In this document: piece after piece, positions 43,716 to 54,571 of the stretch
How positions within the stretch are numbered: position 1 is the first letter of the stretch
Layout of the letters: every line of letters starts with the position of its first letter
Assembly: GCA_025175895.1 (NCBI GenBank)
Contig: CM046000.1
Span: 94,658,753-94,722,752, forward strand
Direction: 5' to 3'
Length of the DNA stretch: 64,000 bases
DNA from: Wurfbainia villosa
Lineage: Eukaryota > Streptophyta > Magnoliopsida > Zingiberales > Zingiberaceae
Program-made: the position numbers and the translations under genes
Notes under the pieces: generated by a model
What the model was told of the DNA's origin: nothing
What the model saw: only the letters and a program-made list of their open reading frames with translations
Databases searched by the model: none

Positions 43716-45242
43716 ATGGCTCACATTGAGGGGTATAACACCACCCGACCTCCGTTCTTTAACGGAAATGATTTCCGTTATTGGAAAGGTCGGATGGAGT
43801 GTTTCTTAAAAACACAAGTCGAGACTTGGATAATAATCCAAACCGGCTTTGCTCTACCCATCAATGATCAAGGAGAGCCCTTGGATTTCAATAAGTGGAC
43901 AAATACAACCAAGAGGCAAATCGAAGCCGATGCAAGAGAAACTCAAATATTACAATGTGGCTTGTCCAAGGAGGAGATCAACCGCATCAGTCCATTCATT
44001 AGCGCCAAAGACCTCTGGAACAAATTGATTGATCTACACGAAGGGACGCCCGATGTTAAGGTATGTAAAAGAGATTTACTTTTAAATAAACTGTACAATC
44101 TAAAGATGCAGGATCGCGAGATCGCCACCCAATTACATACGCGGATCCAAGACATCGTCAATGGTCTTCACTCGATCGGGCAAGCCGTAGAGAACCGGGA
44201 CCTTATAAGGTACGCTTTAAATGCTTTCCCTAGGACTACCTTGTGGGCATCCATTGTCGATGTCTACAAGGTCTCTAAGGACCTTTCAAAGCTTAGGTTA
44301 GACTAATTATTTTTCGAGTTTGAACTTCACGAGCAAACTAACGTGGTCCGGGCCGAGAGAGGTATTGCTCTACTTGCAGGACAAAGAAGCAAGCCACCTA
44401 CTAGACAAGTAGATGAACTCGAACCCGAAGACGAATCAAAGTCCGAATCAGAAGAGGTGGAAGCAATAGTGAACGTTGTGCGGAGAATAGTTCGAAAAGA
44501 AAGAAGAAAATTGAAGTACGAGAATCAAAAGAAAAAGGGAGCAAGGAAAGCCTTCCATGCAACTTGGGACAACAAAGAAGACATAGCTTATATGGCAAGA
44601 CCGGAGGAGTCCGAGTCAGAATCCGAAGCCGAGTCCAACTATAACACCGACTCCGAACTCGAGGACTACTTCGAGAAGCAACTCAAAGCCGGACCAAAAG
44701 AGAAAATTAAGGTTAGTCGCTCACTAATTCATACGCTTTACAATACAATTAAAATGCTTAATAGGAAATTAACTAAGTCCGAGTCTAGGGTTGAGTCGTT
44801 ACTTGAGGAGGTTGAAACCCTCAAGCAAGAGACTACTCTAACCTCTTCAACTAGTCAAGTTCAAGAGGGAAACTCAACCCAAATTGAAAAACTTGAGGAG
44901 GAGAAATCTCTCTTGAAAGACCGAGTTCAAGAGGTTGAGGCTAGGTTGGAAAAGTTCACGTTGGGATCTAAGAACCTTAATCGATTACTTGGAACCCAAA
45001 GAGTCGTCTACAATAAAGTCGGACTCGGATTTAAGTCAAAGACTACGAATAGGTCTTATATGTCTATCTTAAATCGTAGTCATCAAAGAGTCCAAGTATG
45101 GGTCCCAAAGGTTTTATTGAACTCACATATATGGACTAATAAGGTTTGGATTCCCCAGGATCAAGTTCATTATTTGAATAGACCATATTGGTTCAATGGT
45201 CCAGGGGGAGCTAATACTAAAATAGTATACCTGCTTACTTAA
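43716..45242 (+). pseudogene. gag: gag without zinc knuckle, fourth gag-only element
   Basis: I place the start at ATG 43716 (MAHIEGYNTTRPPFFNGNDF), because this aligns with the Sirevirus gag start; the open frame itself reaches back to 43671. The Gag core (FRYWKGRMECFL, AFPRTTLWASIVDVYK) is followed by one in-frame TAA (44304-44306) where relatives have Glu. The frame then stays open through an acidic region, a coiled region (about 44690-44960) and the C-terminal pair VWVPKV and VWIPQD. No CCHC motif is present between the acidic part and the coiled region, where the other gags have it; the sequence goes from a Lys/Arg-rich stretch straight to FHATWD. Whether this Gag could bind RNA through its basic stretch is unknown. 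Confidence 0.8.
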
Positions 45243-46214
45243 CACAACCATTGCATATTTTACTTTAATTTTTAGAATGGCTAGATAGGGTAAATGGTTA
45301 GTCAACTCTTGACAACATAGTATCAGGACGCGGCGAGATGATAGTACGTTAGGGAAACAAAGTCTCGTGTATTCGAGCTAGATAAGGCATATCTAGCTTG
45401 GTGCACTTGACCGAGTGGAACTAGCTGAAGCTACCTCGTCGTATCCTAAACTAGTTAGACCAGGAAGTAACCCTAAGTGACTTAAGTGATATTTTCTTGA
45501 ATATGGCTTTGTCTAAGGAAGTGGTCGTTGTTCCGATCAAAGAAGGCCCCTGTGCCTCGCCACGACCTGGAAGCCAATTTCTCGAAAAGTTACTTAATGA
45601 TCTAAAGGTTAAATCCGAATCTAACCCAAGGTTGACTATCTTTAATCAATTTAAAATCATCTCACAAAACATATAAGGTGAATAAATTATGATACACATA
45701 GAATGAGTGAGATGTTGAGGATAATTGAAATATACTAAAAACAATCTCTTAAAAATACTACTTATTTTCTCAACTATTGTACTTAACAACTCTTAGGCGA
45801 AAGTTTAGCGCCCCCTACATCTCTTATACTTCATATATTTGACTAAGGGAGAGAGCAAACTAACCCTAAGGGTTATATTATAAACCTTTAGATTATTGGT
45901 GCAGAGAGACACACCTCGAACCAATCTATCTAAATATTGTTAGATGCATGCTTGGACTCATATTTGATTTATTTAGATGCATGCATATATGACATTGTTT
46001 TTTAAAACCCTATTTTATACAAAACCCCCAAAAAAAATTTCGATTTATGGCAAAAGGGAGAGAAGAGCAAAAGCTTATGGGGGTGTAACTAAACTCACCT
46101 AGGGTTAAGGGGGAGTTTTGGTTAAGGGGGAGTTTTTGGGAATAGCATTCATCTTCTACTATACCTGTTTTATGCTTTAATTTCCCTTAACTTTGTGTTG
46201 GTTTGCCATAGATC
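45243..46214 (+). other. Non-coding tail of the fourth gag-only element
   Basis: About 970 bases with no protease or pol motif. Near 46100-46135 there are two TAAGGGGGAGTTTT tracts upstream of the true PPT, the same multiplication of PPT-like tracts seen in the other elements. I find no CAGTCGACTG pair here, unlike three of its relatives. Confidence 0.6.
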
Positions 46215-46228
46215 AAAAAGGGGGAGAT
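46215..46228 (+). other. Polypurine tract, fourth gag-only element
   Basis: AAAAAGGGGGAGAT directly before TGTTGGTGCAG. Confidence 0.82.
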
Positions 46229-47308
46229 TGTTGGTGCAGGGGCACTAGATAATCGAACCTGTGTTTTGATTATGGCAAAGACACAAAGTTAAGTTTACAT
46301 CGTTATCTCACGAGCTAAATCAAGTGTGCAGAAAAGTGCTAAAGCTGGAGCTGAAGGCTAGCGACACCCGGAGGAAGCCGCGGTGGTCGGGTGACACTCA
46401 AATGACTTCGGAGGGAGCCGAAGGAATCGAGTGGAAGGCCAGAAGCAAAAGTGAGAGCTACTATCGAGGTAAGCTCGTGTGAGTGAGAAATTGTAAGGTC
46501 GTGTCCTCGTTACGAGGACGACCATAGGCGGCGATCCGACTAAGACTTCCTGCGGAAGGTCTAGGTCGAGATCAGACGGTTAGAAACCGTCGTATTTATA
46601 ATTTTCTGAGCTAAGCTCTTACTGCAGGGAAGTGGCCAGGCTGGCAGTCGATTGCTGGATGTTGAGCAGTCGACTGATGCTCATCAGTCGACTGATGGGA
46701 GTCATCAGTCGACTGATGGTGACGAATCAGCCTTTGTGCTAGGTCAAAATGGATAACGTTTGACGCGGCCACTTCGCGATAAATTTTGGACAATTTCGTA
46801 ATCCATTCCTAAAGATGAGGAGACAAATTCAGAGGCCAAAATCTATAAAAGGAGGGGAGGATTCCAACTCCAAATCACATCAAGTTTATTCATCAAGTGC
46901 TCCTACAACGCCAACGCTCCAACATCGTCATAACGCCGATGCGACGCCAAGTTCCGATCTTCTTCGTCGGCAGCAGAATCAAGTAATATTTTTGATATTG
47001 TATTCTTTGTTTTTCTTCATAACGAGGTGAGGTAGGCTTGTTGCCTCATCCTTGTATATTCGGTTTTGTGATCATTATCTCCTACCTCCAATGAGGAGGA
47101 GACGTTATAGTGTTTTTCCCTCCGTACGCGGTCTAGGACCGATAGGGCCTTGGAGTAGCAACCGCTGGGTTGTGAACCAAGTAAAATAAACGTGTTCATT
47201 TATTTTCCGCTGTGCTTACTCGTTTACTTGTGTATCAACGAACGAATTCGAACGAAAGATTTACGATCGCTATTTACCCCCCCTCTAGCGACGCTTCTCG
47301 ATCCAACA
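46229..47308 (+). repeat. 3' LTR of the fourth gag-only element
   Basis: 1080 bp, 39 longer than the 5' copy. The difference lies at the palindrome cluster: exact copies at 46667-46676, 46685-46694 and 46706-46715 plus a one-mismatch copy at 46645-46654, against two exact copies in the 5' LTR. Other differences are scattered substitutions. Confidence 0.88.
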
Positions 47309-47530
47309 AAATTCTTGCAAGTGCCTAATTGGATCTTCACTAGCATAACCATGGAATTTCAAAAGCAAATGTACAATTTCAAAAAGTTCAACATCCGCAT
47401 TTAATTTAGAAAACTGAATGGAAAAAGATTGGCAAGCAATATCTGGTGTAGTGAGTTCCCTGACGGTTCTGTTAATCCCTGAATCATAACCCTGATGAAA
47501 GCCTCCTAATCTCTGATAATAGGGATCCAT
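47309..47530 (-). pseudogene. gag: Gypsy gag, N-terminal part
   Basis: Starts at ATG 47530 (MDPYYQRLGGF). It contains the segment FHGYASEDPIRHLQEF typical of Athila/Tat Gag N-termini and is cut by the AAATT insertion; it continues at 42179 downward. The tail of the open frame below 47309 belongs to the inserted LTR. Confidence 0.75.
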
Positions 47531-47721
47531 GTTTAAAGAAATTTCCTGTTCTTTTCTGAAACACTAACAAACAATATCAAAAGATACAGGAAGCAAACAA
47601 AATATAAAACATGGTTATACAAGACCTAAAAGAATTAAGCTCTCCACAAAAGTTTTGAATTTTGAATTTTTTTTAGATAGATGAACAAACAATCCTAAGT
47701 CTATCAAACATCATTACACTC

Positions 47722-47740
47722 TTTGACAACGGCGCCAAAA
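47722..47740 (-). other. Primer-binding site of the gypsy element
   Basis: The minus strand reads TTTTGGCGCCGTTGTCAAA. TGGCGCCGTTG is the PBS start common in Athila/Tat-type gypsy elements. The LTR ends two bases away at 47743. Confidence 0.75.
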
Positions 47741-47742
47741 TT

Positions 47743-48564
47743 TGATAACGTGTATTTATGTCGTGGTACCGTTTCAAATTAATTACCGAAGCCCCTAACT
47801 ACACTAATATAGCATAGTGGATGACCCGGATCATTTCCCAATGAGTGTAATCGACAGAATAGTAAACTTAGGATTTCTGATTATTGCTTTGGGTTTTCTA
47901 TTGAAGATGGGGGTTTGGGATTTGAGCTTTAACCTACGGTTGCAAGGTAAGTAAAATCCTAAACTAATACGCAACAGCTAAATCAAATAATGCAAGAAGT
48001 AAAGCAACAAAAACTGGAAAAGAAACTAATCTGATCAACCCAAGATATGCCCGGTGAATGAACAAGTTCCTCCGGCTAATTCCAACGAAGCTCGATCGAG
48101 ACTCCACAAACGACAGTGGATGTGGGATGGTGCAAACTCCTGAATCCATTAGTTTGATTGATACTCAACTCTCGCGGATCCGATTGAGCTTGGAGAAGTG
48201 TTGTCGGGGCGGACTCCTCCTCAAATCCAAAAGAGCAGGTGGATACTGTGGAGAGGGAGGATGTCGCCGAATTCTCTCGATGAAGCGGTTCCTCCTCGAA
48301 TCTGTGGAGGAAAATGGGTGGAAAACAGGTAGAGGCGGCTGCTAAGGCTCAAGGGAAGAACAGATTTAACTAACAACCTAATGAAAACATGATTAAAAGA
48401 AGTCAACTTAAGTAAAGCATGAAACTAAATCCAATCTAATGAACTACAACCTAATTACTCTAAGAAGCATTTAACCAAACACTATATGTGCATGAAACAA
48501 GTTAACCTAAATACGTGCAATCCAAAACATGGAAGTAAATTTGATTACAAACAGTTAACAAACA
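47743..48564 (-). repeat. 5' LTR of the gypsy element
   Basis: About 822 bp, partner of 32745-33570, with moderate divergence. The 200 bases between PBS and gag (47531-47721) are the leader. The high end stops at AAACA; the flank AAAGC does not match the flank at the other end. Confidence 0.72.
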
Positions 48565-49157
48565 AAAGCAAAGAGAAATTGAAACGCATTATCAAGCTTG
48601 CAATCAATCCAAATGATGAAATGCTAGAAATGCTGGAAACAGGGCTGAAATCGGAGCTGTCGGACGAAATGAAGAGGCTGCCGGAGAGCTGCTGGTGGTG
48701 GATGGCCGGATCGGATGTAGCGGCTGGAATGAGATGAAACTGGAGGGGAATCCCTACTCCGGTGATCAACGGTGACAGAGCTCGGAGCGGAGGAAATGAT
48801 GCAGCGGCGGTGAAGATGGCGGAGGCGTTAGCTGCTGCCGACGCTGTGATCGGGCGGAGCTATGAGATGGTGGCCAGATGGAGGAGGAGATGGGTGGGAC
48901 ACCGCCGGCCTTAGCGGAGGGAGTGGACGGCCGACGGTGTCGCGTGTGAGGAGTCGGAGGAGGGCCGGCGTCGCGCAATGGAGCAGATGGGAAGAAGCTC
49001 TGCTACGCGATGGAGATGATTGGGAAGAAGCTGGATTTATTAAAAGCAATTTCTGTGACCGTCCGATCTAAGCCCATCAAATCCCAGCCTTCCATTAAAC
49101 CTAGGGCTAAATGAAGCTGATTATTAAGGTTTGTGGAACCGAAGCTCTGATACCACT
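48565..49157 (-). other. PBS followed by a GC-rich segment of unknown origin
   Basis: On the minus strand, the LTR that ends at 49158 is followed by TGGTATCAGAGC (49144-49155), so this LTR also acts as a 5' LTR. The next 590 bases are not retroelement sequence I know. They are GC-rich (48780-49020), with short Pro/Ser-rich open frames (for example minus 48828-49049) that look like plant 5'-exon or UTR composition. It could be a truncated second internal domain, a captured host-gene piece or old flanking DNA. Confidence 0.5.
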
Positions 49158-50950
49158 TGAAGGTGGAAACTTCACTTCCCACTTCAACTCAGTCGCTTGT
49201 TCATGACGATCCCGTCAACGTCCCCGGATTAAAAAAAAATTAATCCTTGACAAAAAGGGATTACCCAAGCAACCGTTCCATCGTCGTGCTATTTGATTAG
49301 AATGGTCACCTGAACAAACTTGTTGTTCAAGCAACCTACCTCTATTCTTCGATTAGCCACGGAATAAATGATGTACGGATCGCCGGTTTTTATGTTTGTA
49401 TTAGGGGTCCAAGTAAATTAGCCACATACAAAATATACAACATGCATAGAATAAGAAAAGATTCATAAACAAGAATTATACCTCTTGATCATCTATTGTA
49501 TGTCCTTTCTCCTTTTGGACGTCGTGTGAGCGACGATCTTCCAAAAGTCGAAGCCTCCTAGATCACGATCTTCCTTTCCTTGCTCACTCCGAACAAAAGG
49601 AAGAATGAAACAAAACTCCTCCTATCTAGAACCGACCACCAAGCTCCAAGCTTGATGTTGCCGCCGGCCAAGGAGTGGATGAAGGGTGCCAGCCAACCTT
49701 GAATGAAGGGCTGCCGCCGGCCAAAGGAGAGGAAGAGAAGGGTGCTTCGGCCAAGAGAGGAAGAAGAGAGGCTAACCCTAACCTTCTTGCCGCCGGCCCT
49801 AGCAATTGGAGAATAGGCGCCGCCCAACCAATTAGGGTTCTAAACCCTAATGTCTTGCCGCCCAAAACCCTAATCTCCCAAGATGTCTCCCACGCCCAAG
49901 CCTTGGCCATCCTTTTATAGAGTTAGGCTTAAGCCTCCTTTTAATCTCCACCGTCGGATCTAGAGATTTAATTTCAACCGTCGGATCTAGAGATTTAATC
50001 TCCAATGTCGGATCTAGAGTTCCATTTTCCACCATCGGATCTAGACTTCATGAGGGTTTTAATAGGCTACAATAGGGACCATGAGGAGGAGTTGGATTTT
50101 GGCCACCCAATGGATCAAGCCCACATAAAGTCAAATCCATTAATGATAATCCATTCCACTAGAGGATTATCATTGATCTACCTCATCAACCCCCATTATT
50201 AAATATGGGCTCCATATATTAATTGTACAAATATCTTCCCGTGTTTAAGATCTCGAATGTCCGTCAATTAATTAATTTACTGACAATTAATTAATCAACA
50301 TCTAACTCCATGAGTAGTATCACTCAACCTTATCATCATGCTGGACCAAGTCCACCTGCAGGGTTTACATGATGAACCTTATGAGCTCCTCAAGGGGACA
50401 TCATCATCCTAATATATAGGACACAGTTTCCTCCTATAATCAACGACACACCATATAAATAATATCATTTCCCAACTTACCGTGCCTATCGATTTAATCT
50501 ATAAAACTCGCCCATTGGTAAATCAAAGAAGTAAATACTAAGTATATGTGTCAGTTATTATATCGGGATTAAGAGCATGTACACCATAATATCCGAGGTC
50601 CGATTCAATTATGTAGTCAGCAATAAATCGAATCACCTCTAAGTCGGTCCTGCTCAATACACACAAAGTGTACTAGTGTAATTCTATGGTCAAGACAAAC
50701 CAATACCAAATCACACTACAACCATACCAATGGTTTATCCATAATCATCTCGGTTGTGAGCCTTTACTTATACTTTACAAGGAACTGATAACATGATCTC
50801 CTGTGTGAGACTACACACCATGTTATCTACAATGTAATGTATCAGACAAATATACATAACCATAAATATGCAAACAATGATCATGTGATTCTTATTTTAA
50901 AAATAAAGATGTTCATACAAAAGATAGACTTTTCAATATACATCCCAACA
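49158..50950 (-). repeat. Lower LTR of the 1.8-kb family element
   Basis: 1793 bp. The likely TATA (minus TATAAAAG) is at 49912-49919. Immediately upstream, 49950-50050 holds four units of about 29 bp built on TCGGATCTAGAG. A PBS abuts the low end and a PPT-like GGAAGAT the high end. Confidence 0.84.
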
Positions 50951-50964
50951 ATCTTCCACTTGTA
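50951..50964 (-). other. Probable polypurine tract
   Basis: The minus strand reads AAGTGGAAGAT before TGTTGGGATG; degenerate relative to the usual AAGTGGGAGAT. Confidence 0.6.
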
Positions 50965-52312
50965 TTAAAAGACTATGCTATCCTCATACTGTCATACATC
51001 TGATTCCAATTCCCTCCACATGCCTATCAAAGCTCTTGCTAGAAGGACCTTAGTGAAAGGATCTACCAGGTCATCCTCTGATGCAATCTAGGTGACAACA
51101 ACTTTTACCCACTTTACGATCTCTCGTATCAGGTGGTACTTGCGCTCTATGTGTTTACTTGCCTTGTAGGCTCATGGTTCCTTCGAGTTTGCAACTGCAC
51201 CACTGTTATCACAATAAATTATGATAGTACTGGGCAAATCAGGAATCACATCTAAGTCCATTAAGAAGTTCCTGAGCCATACAACTTCTTTGGCTACCTT
51301 AGAGGCTGCTACATACTCAGCTTCCATGGTAGAGTCCGCCATGCATTTCTGCTTGACACTCCTCCATACAATGGCTCCACCTCCCTAAGTAAACACAAAA
51401 CCTGAGGTAGACTTACTGTTATCCCTATCTGATTGGAAGTCGGAATCTATGTAACCCACAGGGAGTAATTGATATGTCTGGTATACCAGCATATAATCCC
51501 TAGTCCTTCTCAGGTACTTCAGTATATGCTTTACCATAGTCCAATGTCCCTGTCCTGGATTACTCTGATATCTGCTAACCATGCCCATGACAAAGCAGAT
51601 ATCCGGTCTCGTACATAGCATGACATACAAGAGGCTTCCTACTGCCGAAGCATAAGGAACCACCTTCATCTCCTCTATCTCTTTAGATAAAGGGACTCCA
51701 TGCCTAAAAGTTAGAAAACCTTTCATGGAATTTTGCATGCTAAAACAAGCCAAAATGGTGTATATGTATGAAGCTTGAGATAAGCACAACATCCTTTTCC
51801 TATGATCCCTTATAACCTTGATCCCAAGGATGTGTCCCACTTCTCCCAAGTCCTTCATATCAAATTGTTTGGACAACCATACCCTTACATTCGATAACAC
51901 CTTGACATTGTTGCCAATTAACAAAATATCATTTACATATAGTACAAGAAATACCACTACGTTCCGTCACATCTCTAGTATACACAAGACTCATTCGGAC
52001 TTTGAATAAATCCATAAGACTGGATTACCTCATCAAAGCGGATGTTCCAAGACCTCGAAGCTTGCTTCAATCCATAAATGGACCGATTAAGCTTGCACAC
52101 AAGATGCTCTTTGCCCTTTGCAATGAATCCCTCTGGTTGTTTCATATAGATGTTTTACTCAAGACTTCCATTAAGGAAAGCTGTCTTGACACCCATCTGT
52201 CACACCTTATAATCCATATGAGCAGCAATACATAAGAGAATCCAGATAGACTTAAGAATGGCTACCGGCAAAAAATCTCCTCATAATAGATACCCTCTTT
52301 CTGAGTATATCC
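50965..52312 (-). pseudogene. pol: RT-RNase H remnant of the 1.8-kb-LTR copia element
   Basis: RNase H blocks are recognisable below 51384 (the TMEAEYVA region near 51310 and DNSGAV near 51220). The RT core is the open frame 51385-51957. The catalytic box reads YVND (about 51925) in place of YVDD, a G-to-A change of a catalytic Asp, so this RT would be inactive even without the stops. Between 51960 and 52312 more RT sequence is spread over frames. Confidence 0.74.
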
Positions 52313-53793
52313 TTACGAAACAAGCCTTGCTTTGAAGGTCTCAACCTTCCCGTCTATTCCCCTCTTTCTTTTGTAGATCCACTTGAATCCAATGGTTTTT
52401 ACACCATTGGGTGGTTCTACTAGCTCCCAGACCTGATTTGAATCCATAGATTCTATCTCAAAATTCATTGCACTTTGCCAAGATACCGCATCTTTATCTT
52501 GGATTGCCTCGTCATATGTCCAGAGATCAGGTTCATGTTCGCCAGGGACCAAATCAGAAGATTCTCCCAAGAACATGAATCTATCAGGTTGTCTAACAAC
52601 CCTCCCACTACGATGAGATATTACCTATGTATCCTTTGTGACATGCGGTGCAGTCACTTGTGATATTTCCTCTTGTACCAGTGGAACTGAAGTAGTAATT
52701 TCCCCTCTCAATTCCTCCAGAACAATCTTACTCATGGGCTTGTGGTTCATCACATAGTCTTCCTCTAGAAATCTGGCATTCATGCTAACGATCACCCTCT
52801 GATCTCTAAGACTATAAAACAAACCACCTTTCATTTCTCTAGGATAGCCAACGAACATGCGCACTTATGCACGAGGTTTCAACTTACCAGCATCTGCCTT
52901 CAGCACATGTGCTGGACTCCCCCAAATCCGAATATGTCTCAGACTAGGCTTTTTCCCAGTCCATAATTCTGTGGGAGTAGAAGGCACTGATTTAGATGGT
53001 ACAAAGTTCAGAATATACACTGTCGTATCTAGAGCATACCCCCAGAACGAATCTGGTAACTCAGAATAACTCATTATCGATCTAACCATCTCCATAAGAG
53101 TCCTATTCCTTCGCTCCGCTACACCATTCTGCTGGGGTGTGCCAGATGCAGAAATTGAGATTGAATCTCAGCCTCTGATAAGTAATTTCTAAACTCTCCC
53201 AAGAGGTGCTCACCACCACGATCAGATCGTAGTGTCTTGATACTTTTACCTTGATGTTTCTCTATATCAGCCTTAAATTCTTTGAACCTGTCAAAGCATT
53301 CAAACTTGTGGCGCATCAAGTAAATGTATCCATATTTTGAATAATCGTCTATAAAAGAGACGAAATATTCAAAACCACCTCTTGCCTGGATAGACATAGG
53401 ATCATACAAATCAGAATGAACCAATTCCAACACATCTTTGGATCTATACCCCATGACCTTAAAATGCCTCTTGGTCATTTTACCTTCCAAACAAGATTCG
53501 TAGGTTGGGAAATCTTCCACCACTAATGAACCCATAGGTCCATCAGCTATCAACCTTTGAATTCTACTTAGGTTAAAATGACCTAACTTTAGATGCAAAA
53601 GATATGTTTGGTTCATTTTCGAAGGTTCTTTTCTCTTATTAGAATTAGAAGATGAGTTATTTACTTCTATTTGCATCGTGGGAGCTTTTGGTTCAAGGGT
53701 ATATAAATTTCCTATTAATGCACTAGAACAGATAATCTCCCTATTCCTTTTTATAACAACTCTGTGATTAAAAGAAATAGAATATCCATCCAA
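52313..53793 (-). pseudogene. pol: Integrase and RT-linker remnant
   Basis: Read from 53793 downward: zinc region LKLGHFNLSR, then YESCLEGKMTK, whose first Cys of CxxC has become Tyr. The catalytic D is in HSDLYDPM and the second in RSDRGGE. A frameshift follows near 53125, just before the block with the third residue (GVAERRNRT). Integrase resumes at 53095-52865 (SFWGYALDTTVYILN), and the linker to RT at 52864-52313 includes QVWELVEPPNG and WIYKRKRG. At least two stops and one frameshift. Confidence 0.75.
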
Positions 53794-54571
53794 AAAACAA
53801 TTTAGAAACCGAAATTAAATTCTTTCTAAATAAAGGTACATAAAGGCAATTTTTTAGAACAAAAATTTTATTCCTATCAAAACATAAATAAACATCTTCC
53901 ACTGCAACAACCGCCACCTTCGTGGCATCGCCCAAGTAAACGGTAATCTCCCCCTTAGCTAGTCGTCTGGTTTCCTAGAACCCCTACAAAGTATTGCAGA
54001 CATGATCAGTGACTCCCGTATCTACACACCATGTGCCAGTAGATAACACCGCTAAACATGTTTCAATGACTAGACCAATAGGTAGAGACTGGAGAATGAT
54101 ATCAACCTGGGTTTCCCCATCGATCTCAGCTCCAAGGACTTCCAACTCATTCAAATGAGCCATCATCTTGAGAACATGATCCCTCACGGGTGTTCCCTCG
54201 ATTATGTTGGTCGTCATCAAGTTCCTCATGGCTTCCTCCCTAGTAGCCCGATTTTGGTGTCCGAAAAGCTCCTTGAGATTGAGCATCATGTCATAAGCAG
54301 TTGGCATGGCTTGATGCTGATGTTGCAATACATTTGATATAGAAGCCAAAATGTAACATCGCGCCATCTCATCAGCCTTTATCCACTTCTTATAACTCTC
54401 CTTCTCCTTTTCCCCAAAATCATCCACAGGCTTAGGAGGACACTCTTTGAAGAGTACATACTTGTACTTCTCAGCAGTTAAGACAATATCTAGATTCCTT
54501 TTCCAATGAACATAATTGGGTACAATAAGTTTATTTTTATTTAGTATCATAGCAAGTGGGTTGAAAGTCAT
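53794..54571 (-). pseudogene. gag: gag-protease remnant with internal deletion
   Basis: Starts at ATG 54571 with the small copia Gag core (YVHWKRNLDIVL, ILASISNVLQHQ, VRDHVLKMMAHLNEL). After VDIILQSLPIG the sequence passes almost directly to the protease active-site context WCVDTGVTDHVC, so the C-terminal part of Gag with its zinc knuckle has been deleted. A stop at 53984 and others follow in the protease, whose C-terminal segment continues to about 53800. Confidence 0.76.

Larger units (their letters stand above)
42180..47308 (+). mobile_element. Fourth gag-only Sirevirus derivative, plus strand
   Basis: 5' LTR 42180-43220, PBS 43223-43234, gag 43671-45242, non-coding tail, PPT 46215-46228, 3' LTR 46229-47308, flanked by AAATT. 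The internal domain is 3.0 kb with no protease, integrase or RT. It interrupts the gypsy gag. Its LTR end is the Sirevirus type (GCTATTCACCCCCCCTCTAG then TCCAACA and the PBS). Confidence 0.9.
32745..48564 (-). mobile_element. Gag-only Ty3/gypsy (Athila/Tat-like) element, twice interrupted
   Basis: LTRs 32745-33570 and 47743-48564, PBS at 47722-47740, and a gag split by later insertions. Removing the two nested elements (34855-41144 and 42180-47308, each with a clear 5-bp duplication) leaves about 2.75 kb of internal sequence. It holds gag, a short acidic open stretch and non-coding sequence, with no protease, RT or integrase recognisable. No flanking duplication is visible: CTTGA on the left against AAAGC on the right, so an end may have been rearranged. 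Confidence 0.75.

Noticed and set aside
48486..48737. Possible small host gene (83 codons, plus)
   Set aside because: It starts inside the gypsy LTR and crosses into the GC-rich segment; a chance frame across a junction.
49558..49827. Minus-strand frame conserved among the 1.8-kb LTR copies
   Set aside because: Conservation follows from the LTR; another overlapping frame is open too, and no known domain is seen.
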